Shown here piece after piece: positions 45,540 to 57,564 of a stretch of 64,000 bases of DNA. Position 1 is the stretch's first letter. Each line of letters opens with the position of its first letter. The notes beneath the pieces were generated by a model. It was not told the DNA's origin. It worked only from the letters and a program-made list of their open reading frames with translations, and did not search any database. This stretch comes from Melieria omissa (Eukaryota; Arthropoda; Insecta; Diptera; Ulidiidae), in the NCBI GenBank assembly GCA_963971225.1, contig OZ020269.1, forward strand, positions 26,255,283 through 26,319,282, given 5' to 3'. Position numbers and translations under genes: made by a program.

Positions 45540-47955
45540 CTAAACGCTTAATATTTTTTAATTCAATAATAATGACTTCGTAAAGCTCAATTTGGATTTG
45601 AACAGCTTTTCCATGCTCCGCACTCTCAAATCAAAAGTGACCACCAGACTCTAAACTAGAGATACGAGTATGTAGACCCGCTCTGCAACTGCACAAGTTG
45701 CTAATTCTGCTGCTGTGTTATTTGTTGTGGCAGTCACTGCTCCTCTTGTTGTTGTTGTTGTTGTTGCGATAAAATAATTGTTACAATTAAAGTGAACATT
45801 TGATTTTCTTGCCGCATGTTGTTTATGTTATTTGTGGCTTTGATTACTTTCAGCTGACACGTTCAAAAAATGCACGCAACTTGTAGCTGCAATATTTCAT
45901 GGTTAATTGATGTTGTCTTTGGAATGCAGTTAAATTTTTATTTGGCTGTTGGCTGTTGTTACATTATTTTGCAATTTTCGTTTTTCTCAATAACTTTGAA
46001 TTTTCCTTTCTTGCGCTAAATTGAATTAAGCTACAATCTGCTAGCTGCACATTGCAATTGTGTGGCAACACCGTGTCGACACAAAAGCCACCTACGAGCG
46101 AGGAAGAAAACACTGCCGCCGACACTGTGTTGGTGGCATAATGAGCTTAATTCAAAACATTTTCCCCTTTGAATTGCATTAAAATGCGACGAGTGTCGCT
46201 GTGTTGCGCTGTCAAATTAGCAGACAAATTTGCGGCAAATGCGACAAATTGTGGGCCATTGTTGCCAGCGCAATTAATGTGCAGGGAGTGTTTTTCATTG
46301 TGTGACGTTGGAACGAGTGAAAATTGAAAATTGTAAACATTTGTGTTGCCTGGTTGAGTGTGTGTGTGTGTGTGTTTTTGTGTGGCTCTGATAGTGTTCG
46401 GTCGATTGAAAGTTCGATTCAGTGTGTAATTTAATAACTATGTGTTGTAATATTGTTGATAGAGGCTGACGAACAGTCACGTGGGTGGTCGCTGAAAAAT
46501 TCCAAAAATTTTTCAAATAATTTCCATGGCCCAGCAAAGTACTTGAACTTTGAAGTGTTGCTGATAAGTGAGGTCAGAGTCGGCGTTCAATTGCGCCACA
46601 TGCTCTCAGCAGCCAACAACAAACAGGCAACCAAAACGGCCGCACTGTCTGTCTTATGGCTCATTAGGCGTTGACAAACGACGCTGTGCGAGTTTTTGAA
46701 CAACAGTTTTTTGACGCACACAGCTGACCACGTACAGATTTACATGTCTGATAAATGTACGCGCTGTGGCCCCAAAGTGCCCAAAAATACAGGCAGAACA
46801 CAACAAAAACAAGAATTTTTTTTTAACAACAAAAACACGACTTGCGGCCTGCGTTAATTACAGCTGCGCGTGTTTATGGCAACACTTGTCGCCCTGGCCA
46901 GCGTTGCTGCAGTCGCCTTATGTCTTATTCAGCCCGGGCTGCCGCTCGCACATCCCTTGGGTTAGCCCCACCGCCGCCATTCGTCATAATGCGTCGCTGC
47001 ACACGGCTTTTTTGCTGCTGTTGCTGCTCTGCCTCAATGCTCCTCGGCCATGTGTTGCGCGCGCTGACATTCAAAGCTACTTTTTGTGAGTGCATTGCTG
47101 CTGTTTTTGTTGTTGTTGGGGACCCACAACAGCGTCGCTTTGTTGTTTTTTGCTCACACTAATTAACTCATTAACATTTGGTTTTGAATCACCGCAGTGG
47201 CCTGTGCTGACTGTTTTTGTTTTTGTTGTTGTTGCTGTTGCAACGCGCATGTTGCCGCTGTACTCTATGCTATGCTTTTTGTGAGTATGTGTGTGTGGAT
47301 ATTTTTTTGCGTTCCCCTTCAGAGTGCCAGCGTGCCCCCACATGTTTTCTTCTTGTCTGTCGCACTTGCCAATCGTATTTTTTTTGCACTGCTGCTGCTG
47401 CTGTTGTTGACTATTTTTTGCCACTGTTGCTTATTGATTTTCTGTGCCTTAATTTCTTATTTGTTATTTTTTGTTTTTGTTGTTATGGCCCCTCTAGCTG
47501 TTGCTCGCTTCGTTGACTTTTTTGCTTTTGCTGTCAGAGATTCGTCAACGTGTTGCACATGCAGCAGCTGTTGTTGCCTGCCAGCTAGTCGCTAGTTCGC
47601 ATGCAACTTGCACTTTTGCTGCCGTTCGCTCTTTCACTGGCGACAACAATCTGGCAGCGTTTGCCAACATCTCATCTGTTGCATACTTGTTCGTTTTGTA
47701 CGCATTGCTGCACTCAATTGCAGCCCCCGGCACTTGTGGCATGTTCCGACTTGTACACATATCACCGCATTTACGCGCCAAACCGCTTGACACTTGGACG
47801 CTGTCAATAAATGTTATCGCACCACAAATGTCAAAGTGACAACTGAGTCGAGCAGCAAAACACCGAACGCTCTTCGTTGCTGCTAACCGCAAATTCACGT
47901 CATTCTCATTCTTCAAGCGTATTTGATTTCAGTAAACAACAATGTTGCTCACTCG
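45540..47955. other. low-repeat intron block with GTT/CTG runs, no gene
   Basis: GTT runs (45748-45768, 47107-47118, 47215-47240) and CTGCTG runs (47390-47408) produce long hydrophobic or poly-Gln open frames on opposite strands. None shows a domain. GT run at 46358-46376. Confidence 0.4.
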
Positions 47956-47969
47956 CACGTGCAAAAAAA

Positions 47970-48510
47970 AAGGTTGGAAATAAAAAATAAAAATCATTAA
48001 AAAACTAAATAAAAAATTTGAAATACAAAAATTTCATTACAAAAAAATATGAAGAATTTAAAAATTCCGAAAAACTAAACAAAAATATAAAAAACCATAA
48101 AAAGTAATAAATCAAAATGCGCTTTTTAAAATTGTTTCGTTTTTCTTTCAATTGGAATACGAGAAGCTGAACTATTAGGTTTTCTGTTGCTCAATAAAAA
48201 TAATTAAAGGCAACAGAATGGGTAAATATTTAAAAAATTGCGAAAACCCCAAATAAAAATTAAAAAATTATTATAAAAATAATAAATAAAATAAATAAAA
48301 ATGCGCTTTTCTATGAATTTGATTTTTTAAATTGCAATACGAGAAGTTTAAATGTTAAAAGAAACGAATAAACCAAATAAAAATTTAAGAAATATAAAAA
48401 AATAATTAAAATATATAAATAATAATGGGATTTTCTTATGATTTTTTCCACCCAATTGGAATAAGAGAAGCTGAAATATTAGGATTTCGGTTGTCCAGTA
48501 AAAAGAGTTC
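47970..48510. repeat. AT-rich degenerate tandem repeat, about three units
   Basis: The phrase AAATGCGCTTTTxxA, then CAATTGGAATACGAGAAGCT, then GAAxTATTAGG recurs near 48116-48180, 48299-48350 and 48425-48490. It is separated by A-rich runs. Confidence 0.65.
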
Positions 48511-48556
48511 AACTCAGATCAGTGTGATTTTAATTTATACAAATTATTTCTTTAAA

Positions 48557-48862
48557 CGGTGGCGGACAAAGCTTATGTGCCGCCTGAGGCAAATCGCCGG
48601 AGTGCCGCCACTAAATTTTTTTAGGTATTTATTTAAAAACATATAAAACCACAAGTGATCTGTTAAAATTTAATTTTTCCATAAAAATCGATCGATGTTC
48701 AAAAAAATAATGAACATGTGGAAATATTTATATGAATGCCACTTAAAGACAAAGACTTCCGAAATTTGGCGCCCATTTCAAATTTATTTTTCTTCTTTGC
48801 CGCCCCTTCCAATATGCCGCCCTGGGATTTGCCTCATAAGCCTCGTGCTTTAACCGCCACCG
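48557..48862. mobile_element. hAT-like MITE, about 306 bp
   Basis: The left end CGGTGGCGGACAAAGC and right end GCTTTAACCGCCACCG are inverted repeats. Subterminal GCCTGAGGCAAAT and ATTTGCCTCATAAGCC add symmetry. Flanks TTTAAA and TATAAA suggest a decayed target duplication. Confidence 0.7.
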
Positions 48863-48959
48863 CCTATAAATATATAAATGAATTGTTAAAAATAATCTAC
48901 ACATTTTCTTTCCCATTGATCGTCCTCCATTTTGCTGCTCAAACACTGCTTACACTGCG

Positions 48960-50300
48960 TTAGGTTAGGTTTGAGCATAAGTTCAGGCTTAAGTTAGGTT
49001 AGAGTTCAGGCTTAAGTTCACTATTAGTGCCATAATTTTGTCCAGCTTGTTTCGTCTTAAAATAAAAAAAATAAGTGAGTAGTGGCGTATCACCTTTCTT
49101 TCCTCCTCGTCTTCAAGAGCTCCTGCAGGCATCATTAGTATACACAATGTCTAAGAATGAACCCAATGACCTGCCTGATAGAAGTACGAAGTGCCTTCTT
49201 CATCGTCCACAATCCCCGGCATGTTCCACATTCAAAACTAATATCCTAAGTCTTAAGAAAGTCTTAATATCTTCGAATGCTTGCTGTCTTTTTTAAACTA
49301 AAGCCCAGAGATCGTAGGTTGAATAGCATTTCGCCATCTTTCTTTCTGCCATCTCAATTGCGCACCTAATTCCATTCACTCCAAGATACATGGGATCCAT
49401 CAACGAAAGTCTCTGTGGTATTGTAAGACTGACAAGGCATCTCCGATCGATCAAAACAGTTACCAGCAGCAGCTTTAGACGATCCTGACTGCTCACGCCG
49501 AAGATCAAATAGTATTTAATTTGAATTGAAAAGCCGGAATTTGCAATCTCTAGATACTTAAGTAAGAACATAAGAGTGGTTGCGCCAAAGTGGAACCCAC
49601 TTCAATGAGCTTAAGGCCGGTCATTGGGTCAGTTTGAGCTCTTTACAAATTCTAGTAGACTGTGCATAGTCTTTTATCCTCTAACTTGTCGAAGAAGAAA
49701 AAGTTGCCTATGTCAGATATTTGCCTTCTACCTGATGCGGGACAAGTGCATAGAGTGAGAAGGGCGTTTTCTTCCTCGTCCAAACAGCATCCACCGAAGA
49801 CATTAGAAAAAAACTCAACCGTTTTGTATGAGTGCCAACTACACAGTGACCTGTCAGAACACCAATCATGGATCTAATCTGTTAATTTTTTAGTGAGAGA
49901 AGCTCTCTACAATGACGTAAGCTTAAGGTCATCCATCCATTAAGGTCTTTCATCCATCTTAGGTCAGTGTCTTGTATGGAACTTGTATGAGTACGTAACT
50001 ATTCAGCTGTACCCTACTCCTGTTTCCTGGAATGTTTTGCCGTCTAGGAACTGAATGAAGTTGACTGTCGGTCTCGTTAAGAGATTTGCTGCAATTCAGA
50101 ACAGTTTTTGATGTTATTCACACTGCTTTCAGAGCCCTAAGATCGGATTGACTGTCCAAATTTTTAGGATATTTCCCAGGATATCAATTAGAAGCCCACA
50201 GATGGCTGTGATCTCGGCAAAGAAGACGCTACAGTAATTTCATCGCCGGAGCTTTAAATTAAAGTTTAATTCTTTTGAGTAGATACCAAAGCCCATGTTG
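48960..50300 (-). pseudogene. non-LTR retrotransposon RNase H region, heavily decayed
   Basis: On the minus strand, pieces in different frames follow the order of the RNase H and terminal region of R1/I-type elements. FFAEITAI lies near 50235-50210, NCSELQQISLTRPTVNFIQ near 50110-50050, and RSMIGVLTGHCVVGTHTKRL near 49876-49815. The next piece, in another frame, is DEEENALLTLCTCPASG, resembling the EEExxxHLLCxCP end. A second terminal piece, LGSFLDIVYTNDACRSS, is near 49170-49120. Many stops are present; no reverse transcriptase is seen. Confidence 0.5.
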
Positions 50301-52670
50301 CTAAGCAGCTTGGATCCGTACGTATAACGAATTCTCATTCGGTTCTAAATGGGGTGAAAACTTCATAATTCTTATCAAAGGACAGCTGGGGTTTCATGTA
50401 ATCCGTTCTGAGAAGTGCCGCTGAATATGTTCAAAATTGTTTAAAATTATTTAAAGTGCGCAACATTTGTAGCCAATTATCTCCCTAGAATGTCTAATGG
50501 AATCAGGTGAAGCAAAATGTCTAAGGTGGATTTGTAATCGTGTAATCGTAATCGAATCGATATTCGATATTTGATTTGCAAATAATTGAATTAAATTACG
50601 CATTCATGTTGCAATTAGTAGCGACTAATTAAGCTAACTACTTCTTCTACTGACGACTAGTTCCTATTATAAAATTGCTTTTGTATTTATGAAAGTGAAC
50701 TTGAAAATATGTTGAGAGCCTTTGATGATCCAGCGTGTTGAACCATCAAGAAATCTCTTCATACTGTATTTGTGTACTCAACGAAAATTTTCTTGCAGTT
50801 GAAGATGTTTATTGATGTTTTTAAAAACGTTTTTAGAACAAAACCCATAAACGACACCAAATTCTACATTCATACATCAACTAATTTAGAAACTGTTGCT
50901 ATAAAAATAAATGATGCAACAACTCATCAAATGACTCATTTTGCGCTGACGAAAACCCATTCATACATAAACCACTCCCGGATACCTAATAAAACAAAAC
51001 GCTTATCAGCAGCCAAAATCACATTCAGATGACTGACAAAAGTCCAAAACGAGCAACACTGTCTGCTGGCAATGAGCTGTGCCCAAATGCAACAACACCA
51101 ACACCAGCAAATAAATCATTCAAAGGCCGCAGCGACAACTGCACCAGCAACTACAAACATCACAATATCAAATCGACAACAACAACAAACACTCACATTA
51201 TAAAAAGCAACTTCTTCAATCAAAAAGAAAAGAGAAAAAAGGATAAGAAAAAGCTAAAGCAAAAAACAAAGTAGAGCAAGAAGAAGACATAAAAGCGATC
51301 TTGATGAGTTCATTAGCGAACTAATTTCGACAGAAATTAAGCTTAATGCGGAATGACGATGATCGACGGCCGCAACAACGATCGTCGCAGCGTCCTCCCA
51401 TCAGTTGAGTAAACAGAAATTAAACCCTAAACAACAACAACAACAGGCACAACAATAGGCAGCACGCAGCATACAAGGGAGCGCGAAGAACAAGAAGAAG
51501 AAGCAGCAACGGTGGAATCGCGCAAAATGCAAACATTTTGTGTGCTCGTTTAATTTGCAGCTCCTGCAACTGTTGCCCGCTGCCAATTGTTGATGATGCC
51601 GTGTGTGGCTGTTGTTGCCGCTAAAAATCAAAGGCTCCAATGCCGCGCTTACACCGAAAATGCGCCAACAACAACAACAGCAACACAACAAGCAGTAAGT
51701 TAAGAGCAGCAGCGCCATCGAAAGAGAAAGCGAAATTTTGCCATAGCAACAACAACAACAACAACAAAAACGAACAATCGCAACAATTTCTGTTGACGCA
51801 GGAAGACTGCAGGCGCGCACATCCGCCGTCGCAGTTGTCGTCGCCGTCGCCGTCGTCGTCGTCGTCGCTGTTGCAGTCGCAATCGCGTTTGCTGCTCATT
51901 GCAAAAAGTCAACAAAAGCGACGTTTTACATGGGAGTTGCACTCGCTTTAGTGGCAATGTTGTTCTTGTCTTATTGTTGTTATTGTTGTTGTCGCGAAGA
52001 TCTCTGCTCTTGTTGTTGTTGTTGCTGTTTGCTGTCGTGCGCTTTTATTAATAAAGACCACACATTTTGACAGCGAAGACCACCCAAGCGCCGTGCAGTT
52101 CCCTCTCTTATTTTAATTTTTCCCGTTCGTGTTTTTGTTTTTTTTTTTATTCTATAGTACACTCGACGGTGTTGTTGTAGTCAGCGATGTTTTTGTTGCC
52201 ATTGCCACAACCCTTGACAGCACATTCGCATTGATGCAAAAAGCCTTAAATGATTGCAAAATGTTTCAGCAACATTGCGTTAATTCCCCAATGCTCATTG
52301 CTGGCATTCGGCTGTTGTCGGTTTTTCGTTAAAAATGCAAATTACAAATTTCTCAAATTCGATTCTCCCTCTCTCTCCCTGAACTTCTGTCTGCCCCGTT
52401 GCTCACTGACGACGTCGAGGGGGTTCGGTTCTTTGTATTGTTCAACGTTTTTTGTGGGTGTTGAATGATTATTGCGATTATCAGTGGCAGTTGTTGTTGT
52501 CTTAATTATTCGAAAATGTGTTGTTTATTGTTGTATAACAGCAAACATTTGGTTCTTCAGTTGTAAGTTGACAAACACTGTGAATGATTGGAAAATGTGC
52601 TGCTAGGATCACATTTGTCGCTCATTCAGGCCTTCAAAACGCAAATCTCAGTGCCAACTCTAGAAATACT
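50301..52670. other. intron, low-repeat from about 51.0 kb, no gene
   Basis: CAA runs lie at 51430-51445, 51668-51690 and 51747-51768, and a (CGT)n/GTC run at 51830-51872. The 139-codon and smaller frames on both strands are driven by these runs. Confidence 0.4.
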
Positions 52671-52679
52671 TAACCCTTT

Positions 52680-53200
52680 GAACCCAAATTCGAAGTGAGT
52701 ACCGTGAATTTTTGATGAGTCACGATCGTTTGGAACCATTTGAACAAGGCTGAATACCGAAAAAGCTCGAAGTAGTGTTAGAACAAAAAAGCCTAATGGA
52801 CTGAAATTTCATTAACAAAAATTATTGACCCATTCCAAAAACCTATGGGGACTGTTAATGAAAAATTAATCATTTACCATAATGTACAAAAAAAATGGTT
52901 GTGGTCGAATAGCAGCGAGCTGCCCCAAACGGTGGTCAAGCCTGGATTGACAGTCGCAATGGTTTTGCTGTATGTTTTGTTCAATTGGATTGAATTGAAT
53001 GATTGAATTGAATCTATTCTAAGCTGATCAAACTTGTTATTCGAAGCTCTACTGTCAACAATTGGACCGTCTGAAGGGAGCAATTGCCCAGAAGTGGCCA
53101 GCTTTGGCCAATAGGAAACGAATTCGGTTCCATCAAGACAACGCCAGGCCACACAAATCGATAGTGACTCGCCAGAAGCTTCGGAATTTTGGTTAGAGCG
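52680..53200 (+). pseudogene. mariner transposase pseudogene, 3' truncated
   Basis: Pieces in order are a decayed helix-turn-helix (SHDRLEPFEQG, near 52719), then an open stretch 52849-53004 with WSNSSELPQTVVKPGLTVAM. Next is 53023-53193 with LYCQQLDRLKGAIAQKWPAL and the catalytic FHQDNARPHKSIVTRQKL. Where mariners have the first catalytic motif GDEK, this copy reads GTVNEK. The third catalytic block (SPDLAPSD) is absent because the similarity stops near 53200. It is the same subfamily as 8060-8790. Confidence 0.83.
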
Positions 53201-53301
53201 TCTTTTTTTTTTGACTCGAACAAACGAGCAGGGGAAGACCCCTATTAATGCGAGACATTGTGTTGGTTCAAAGGTTAGGAGGTAGGGTTTTGAGAGAAAT
53301 G

Positions 53302-53695
53302 TCGGCCCTCGAAAGTCAAGCGGGTAGCGCGCTGGCTCCTCATACCAAAGGCTCCAGGTTCGATTCCTGGCTCGGGCTGGTGAACAACTCATCTACTTCT
53401 ATCGCTATCCACATGAAGGAAATGAGAATTACAAGAATCGCACAAGTGCGCTATTGGCAGGCAATGGCAAAACCTCCAAGTGTGAACGAAAAACTGCCAA
53501 TCAGCGTTCAGATTCGGCGTTAAACTGTAGGTCCCCTCCGCCCCCTTTCCCCAATGTGTGCTGTAACATATGTTGGCAAAAACAGTGTTGCATACACAGT
53601 TCAAAAACGGGTGAAATATGTGGTATCACAATGGGCCTTTCAGGCCTCCAATGTGTCTCTTATAGAGGCAGCCACCGCAACCTAACCTAACCTTG
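53302..53695 (+). mobile_element. full-length tRNA-derived SINE, 394 bp, with 10-bp target duplication
   Basis: GAGAGAAATG at 53292-53301 is repeated exactly at 53696-53705. The head has an A-box region (AGTCAAGCGGGTAGCGCGC), a loop CTCATAC and a T-arm CCAGGTTCGATTCCTGG containing a perfect B-box. It can be drawn as a degenerate cloverleaf of about 73 nt, closest to elongator tRNA-Met by the CAT anticodon position and GGxAGCGCG wording. The body has ACTTCTATCGCTATCCACAT, CAGTGTTGCATACACA and GGTGAAATATGTGGTATCA. The tail is a short CCTAA repeat. It would be transcribed by RNA polymerase III and moved by an unidentified LINE. Confidence 0.9.
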
Positions 53696-53705
53696 GAGAG
53701 AAATG

Positions 53706-54111
53706 GTTATGGACTCTTGCCTCAAACCTATCGAGATCATAAGTGCTGGGAGACCATTACACATTTTACGGTCCGAACACATTGAAGACTGCAGCGTCAG
53801 GGTTACACAACTACAATAAGGCGTTGGCTTCAACCGTTGCCGTGTAGTCAACTACTTGATTACAATGAAAGATCCAACAAAAGCATCAATTTTGAAGCAG
53901 TGGTGCCAGCTGATTTGTTTTTGTCGCCTAGAAAGATATCTAAGGTTTAATCGTATCCAAAAGAACGTTCTGATTCCATATTTTGACAGATGTCAAAGAT
54001 GTCAGGTCTTGTTGCTCTCATCAGCAAAGTGTTCGGAACATGAAACTTCTACCTAGTTCCTGGTTTCAAAGTTGTGATCAAATCGAAGGAACTAAAGTAC
54101 GTTCTTACACT
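53706..54111. other. intron, nothing recognised
   Basis: No clear continuation of the mariner 3' end is present beyond the SINE. Confidence 0.35.
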
Positions 54112-54504
54112 TTAACCAATTCGGGATGGAGTTTAATTTTGAAATAAACCTAATTCTGTTTTTACACGGTCTTTTTTCACACGGTTTTGATTTGACACAA
54201 TTTTAAAATAAAAAATTTTTAATTTTTCGTACTAAATGGAATAAAATCGTGTAAAAAAATTAAAAATTTTTTATTTTCAAACCGTGTTAAATCAAAACCG
54301 CGTAAAACAGAATTAGGTGTATTTTCATGCTATGAATGTTAGGCTTCGAAAATTTTATTGGATGCTCACAAGTTCTGAAATCATCCTTTTATGCGGGAAC
54401 ACCGAAATCGAAAAAATATGTTCCCTGGGTATGATTTGAATAATTGTTTTGATGGGCATTAAAAACTTGCTGGGACGTATGCCCAGTAATCCCGGAAGGG
54501 TTAA
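54112..54504. mobile_element. piggyBac-like MITE (TTAACYCTTTCGGGA family) carrying a nested MITE
   Basis: TTAACCAATTCGGGATGGAG at the left and AATCCCGGAAGGGTTAA at the right. The element equals the 57187-57416 copy in opposite orientation once the 169-bp insert at 54149-54317 is removed (393 minus 169 is 224, against 230). CTGAAATCATCCTTTTAT is shared. Confidence 0.85.
54149..54317. mobile_element. palindromic foldback MITE, 169 bp, nested
   Basis: Nearly the whole element is an inverted repeat. CCTAATTCTGTTTTTACACG at the left pairs with CGCGTAAAACAGAATTAGG at the right, CACGGTTTTGATTTGACAC with GTGTTAAATCAAAACCG, and an AT-rich arm follows. Loop near 54225-54245. Confidence 0.85.
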
Positions 54505-54656
54505 AATATTTGATTTTCAATACTACTTACTACTTCAAATGCTTTGAATTTTAAATACAAAATATATAAACAACAATCTGAAGGTAAGCGAGGTAAGGAC
54601 TTTGATGAAATTCCTTAAATGTAGACAATAGTTTGAAGATCAGGGTAGGGCTTCCC

Positions 54657-54858
54657 TTAATACTAGGAAGATCATTTTTGTATTTTATTTAATATTTCTA
54701 TAAACTTTTGCTTTGATGATTTTTTCGTTATTGGGTTCTACAATTAGTTCTAAAAATACAATTAGCCAAATCCGATGTGTACTTTTCAAGGTATCAGCGG
54801 ATATAATATGTCGTCTTCTATGTCGTCTATGAAAAACTTGCGGTCTTTCTAGTAGGAA
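54657..54858. mobile_element. piggyBac-like MITE, inverted relative of the 21977 element
   Basis: The left end is TTAATACTAGGAAGATCATT and the right end is AACTTGCGGTCTTTCTAGT followed by a mutated AGGAA in place of GTTAA. The interior matches 21977-22225 in reverse, including AAAGTACACATxGGATTTGG. Confidence 0.75.
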
Positions 54859-54859
54859 A

Positions 54860-56060
54860 AATACCAATGACAGTAAATTTCCTCATGAGGTACATTCAAT
54901 GATCATACATTTTACTAAGGCATACTTAAAGTGAGGTTAAGTCTTAAAATGAATGGGCAGTAATACACATAAAGTGAGGCTAAGTCACCAAATCAGTTGC
55001 TCAGCGAAGCTTTTGAGTCCAATCCAGCGGCAGCAACTATGGGTTAATGACGCCCATGCACACCTACGCCTTCGCACTAAACATTGCCGCCAGCTTTTTA
55101 GTTGTTTGACGAAGCGCAAACAATTCAATTGAATACTGACTGCTTCGTCTCTGCTACACCACTTGGTCCCTTTACCTTCTCAGCCATTTCTAGCACAAGA
55201 ACTTTCCGCAAAGACGCCGTTGCTGCCGATGCTGCTTCTGCCGATGTTGCCAATGATGATGATGCAGATGTTTTCTATCCAACGATACCAAATGATTTCG
55301 TTGTTAGCGAAAATCTGCCTGTTGCCGCTGTGCGCAAACTGGGCGCATACTTGTAGCCAATAAAAATCACATATAAGTGAAATTGCGCTGTGACACATGT
55401 AAACCATTCAAGTGCCATTCGAGGGCAGCGCTCGGCCGGCGCACAATCGATGTGTGGCAACTCACTTACATGGTGGCGGCGCATTCTTGTTGCTATTGTT
55501 GTTCTTGTTATTGCCGTGGTGCGCTGACATTTACGAGCGTTGCGTATGTCAAATGATGCTGCATATTTCACGCAATAATTTGTTGCAATTTTATGGCAAC
55601 AGCACTAAAAATGCTCCAGATTATGCACGCCACACAAATTCCGCGCGCAAATACACACGCCGAACAATAAATACAAAAAACGCCAATAACAACAACAACA
55701 ACAATGACAACAATTGCACAAAGCGGCAGCAGACAATGGCAAGTGGCGGCAACCAGCGAGCAACCTGCATCAGGTGAAACAGTGGCGCGCGGGCAGTCGG
55801 AACGCGCATTACAAGTTCGCAAAACGATAGACCACCCCACAAGTCGATCGTCGCCGGACCGTAGTCGTACATAGGCTTGCGCAGCTCCAGCCACCAATGC
55901 CACTGCGCAGCCGCTTTGGTGGTCTTTGGCCTGGTGGCGCATTGTATTGTTCCGACCGAATTCGCTTGTTCGCTCTGCTCTTGTGATCTGCTGCTGGTGC
56001 TGGCCGGCTGTGCTTTGTGCTGATCAGTGATCACATGTGTTCGCACACAGGGTGCCCAGA
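54860..56060. other. low-repeat intron block, no gene
   Basis: The block is GC-balanced. A GCTGCxGATG/GATGATGATG stretch lies at 55225-55268 and a CAACAA run at 55688-55702. The 84-codon plus-strand frame at 55102-55353 is Ala/Asp-rich with no known domain. Confidence 0.4.
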
Positions 56061-56740
56061 GTTGCCAACATGAGTTTATTGGTCACGGTTGTAAAAATGT
56101 TCAAGTGACCTTTGAGGAATGGAAATATTTTTCCAGGTCAACTAATATTTTTTTCTGATCAAGACTGCATTGGAAATATTAATGTTTTATGGCAAAACCT
56201 TTGATTTTGACTACAGCGAAGTTTAATTTAAAGGATTTCAAGTCGAGAGATTATTGGATTTTTTATGGATTTGTTTAATAGGCAAACCAAAAGTGGTTTT
56301 GAGTTAATTTTTTTTTGTCCTTATGAAAGTTTCGAGCGATGATAAAGAATTTACGAAGAATTTTACAAAGACAAAGAATTTTAATACAAAATTCATGGAG
56401 CTATAAGTTTATGTAGGTCAACCCAATGGATAAAAAGGACAGAACTTAACCCAATCCAAACAAACTCGCAGTAGTTTCAATGATTAAATCTGTTGTAGTC
56501 TGACCAAATGTCGGGACACAGTAAAGTTTTTCGCTCTTCATCGACCTATCAGTGCATTGAACCAACAACTTATGGGGTTTCCCTATAAACAGCTGTTCTG
56601 AAGTTGGACAGCAGTCATCTACGATTGTTCTGATTATTAAAAATGATGCACTACACAAAGAAACAATGCGTAAAAACAATTGATTAATTGGAAGAGACCA
56701 ATTCATTTACCGAAATTCCGACCTTAATCGGTCACCAAGA
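56061..56740. other. AT-rich intron, nothing recognised
   Basis: No repeat or gene signature could be supported. Confidence 0.35.
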
Positions 56741-56751
56741 ACGTCTCTCTC

Positions 56752-56906
56752 CAGTGGCGGATCCAGGGGGACGGGATTTGGGGGTTGAACCCCCCGAAAT
56801 ATTTGGATCGACTATAAAACTACATACAAATGAAAAGGCATTTTATAAATATTAAAGAATTACTTTTTAAAACCCCCCACGAAATATTTTTCTGGATCCG
56901 CGCCTA
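56752..56906. mobile_element. hAT-like MITE, 155 bp, exact 8-bp target duplication
   Basis: TCTCTCTC at 56744-56751 recurs at 56907-56914. The termini are CAGTGGCGGATCCAG and CTGGATCCGCGCCTA, with GGGGGTTGAACCCCCC inside. The duplicated sequence is low-complexity, so the boundary is slightly uncertain. Confidence 0.75.
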
Positions 56907-57186
56907 TCTCTCTCATTCTTTGCGAACTTTTGCGAATTCTCTGGTCCATGAGAACAAGCTACAAGCAATTCCGAAACTCAAGGCTGAGATTCAAATGTTT
57001 TCGCTGAGATAGAGTTGCATCTTTGTCAAAATATCATCGAAAATCCAAGACGAGCAAAGACCTGAGTTGAAAAAACCGAAGACCATTTACCGTCGATTTT
57101 ATCCATACTTAATCGGAATATGTCTTCTTGACAATGAAATAAAAATATCACCATTATCTCAGTAAATATGCGTTTTGTTTTTTTAA

Positions 57187-57416
57187 TTAACTCTTTCGGG
57201 ACTACGGGGATAATACGTCCCACCCGCTTCAGAAAACAATTATTCAGATCTTATGACCCACGCACAATATTTACTCGAATTTTATGTCCCCGGATAAAAG
57301 GATGATTTCAGGATTTACGAATACACAACATAATTTTTTAGCCCCAGCTTTCATGAGTGCATTTCTAAAAAGAGTATTTTTGTTTTCAAAATCAAACTCC
57401 ATCCCGAAAGGGTCAA
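57187..57416. mobile_element. piggyBac-like MITE, 230 bp (TTAACYCTTTCGGGA family)
   Basis: TTAACTCTTTCGGGACTACG at the left and CATCCCGAAAGGGTCAA at the right. The right TTAA is mutated to TCAA. It is the uninterrupted counterpart of 54112-54504, and its left 180 bp matches 6837-7016. Confidence 0.85.
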
Positions 57417-57564
57417 ATCGCCCACTTTTATAAAACATAGGGACATAAATTATAAAACAACAACAACATCAAAGGAAAAAATTATAATACTAGCTTTCAT
57501 TGAGTTCATTCTGATAGTAGCTACAGGCATATATAGTCACATAGATACAAAATTTCAAGTCAAT

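Noticed and set aside
53302..53380. Functional tRNA gene
   Set aside because: The cloverleaf is imperfect, the sequence continues into a shared SINE body, and flanking target duplications enclose the whole 394 bp.
52874..53392. 172-codon minus-strand frame
   Set aside because: It is antisense to a mariner pseudogene and the SINE head.
54149..54317. microRNA precursor
   Set aside because: The hairpin is long, AT-rich and bounded like a foldback transposon; nothing suggests processing.
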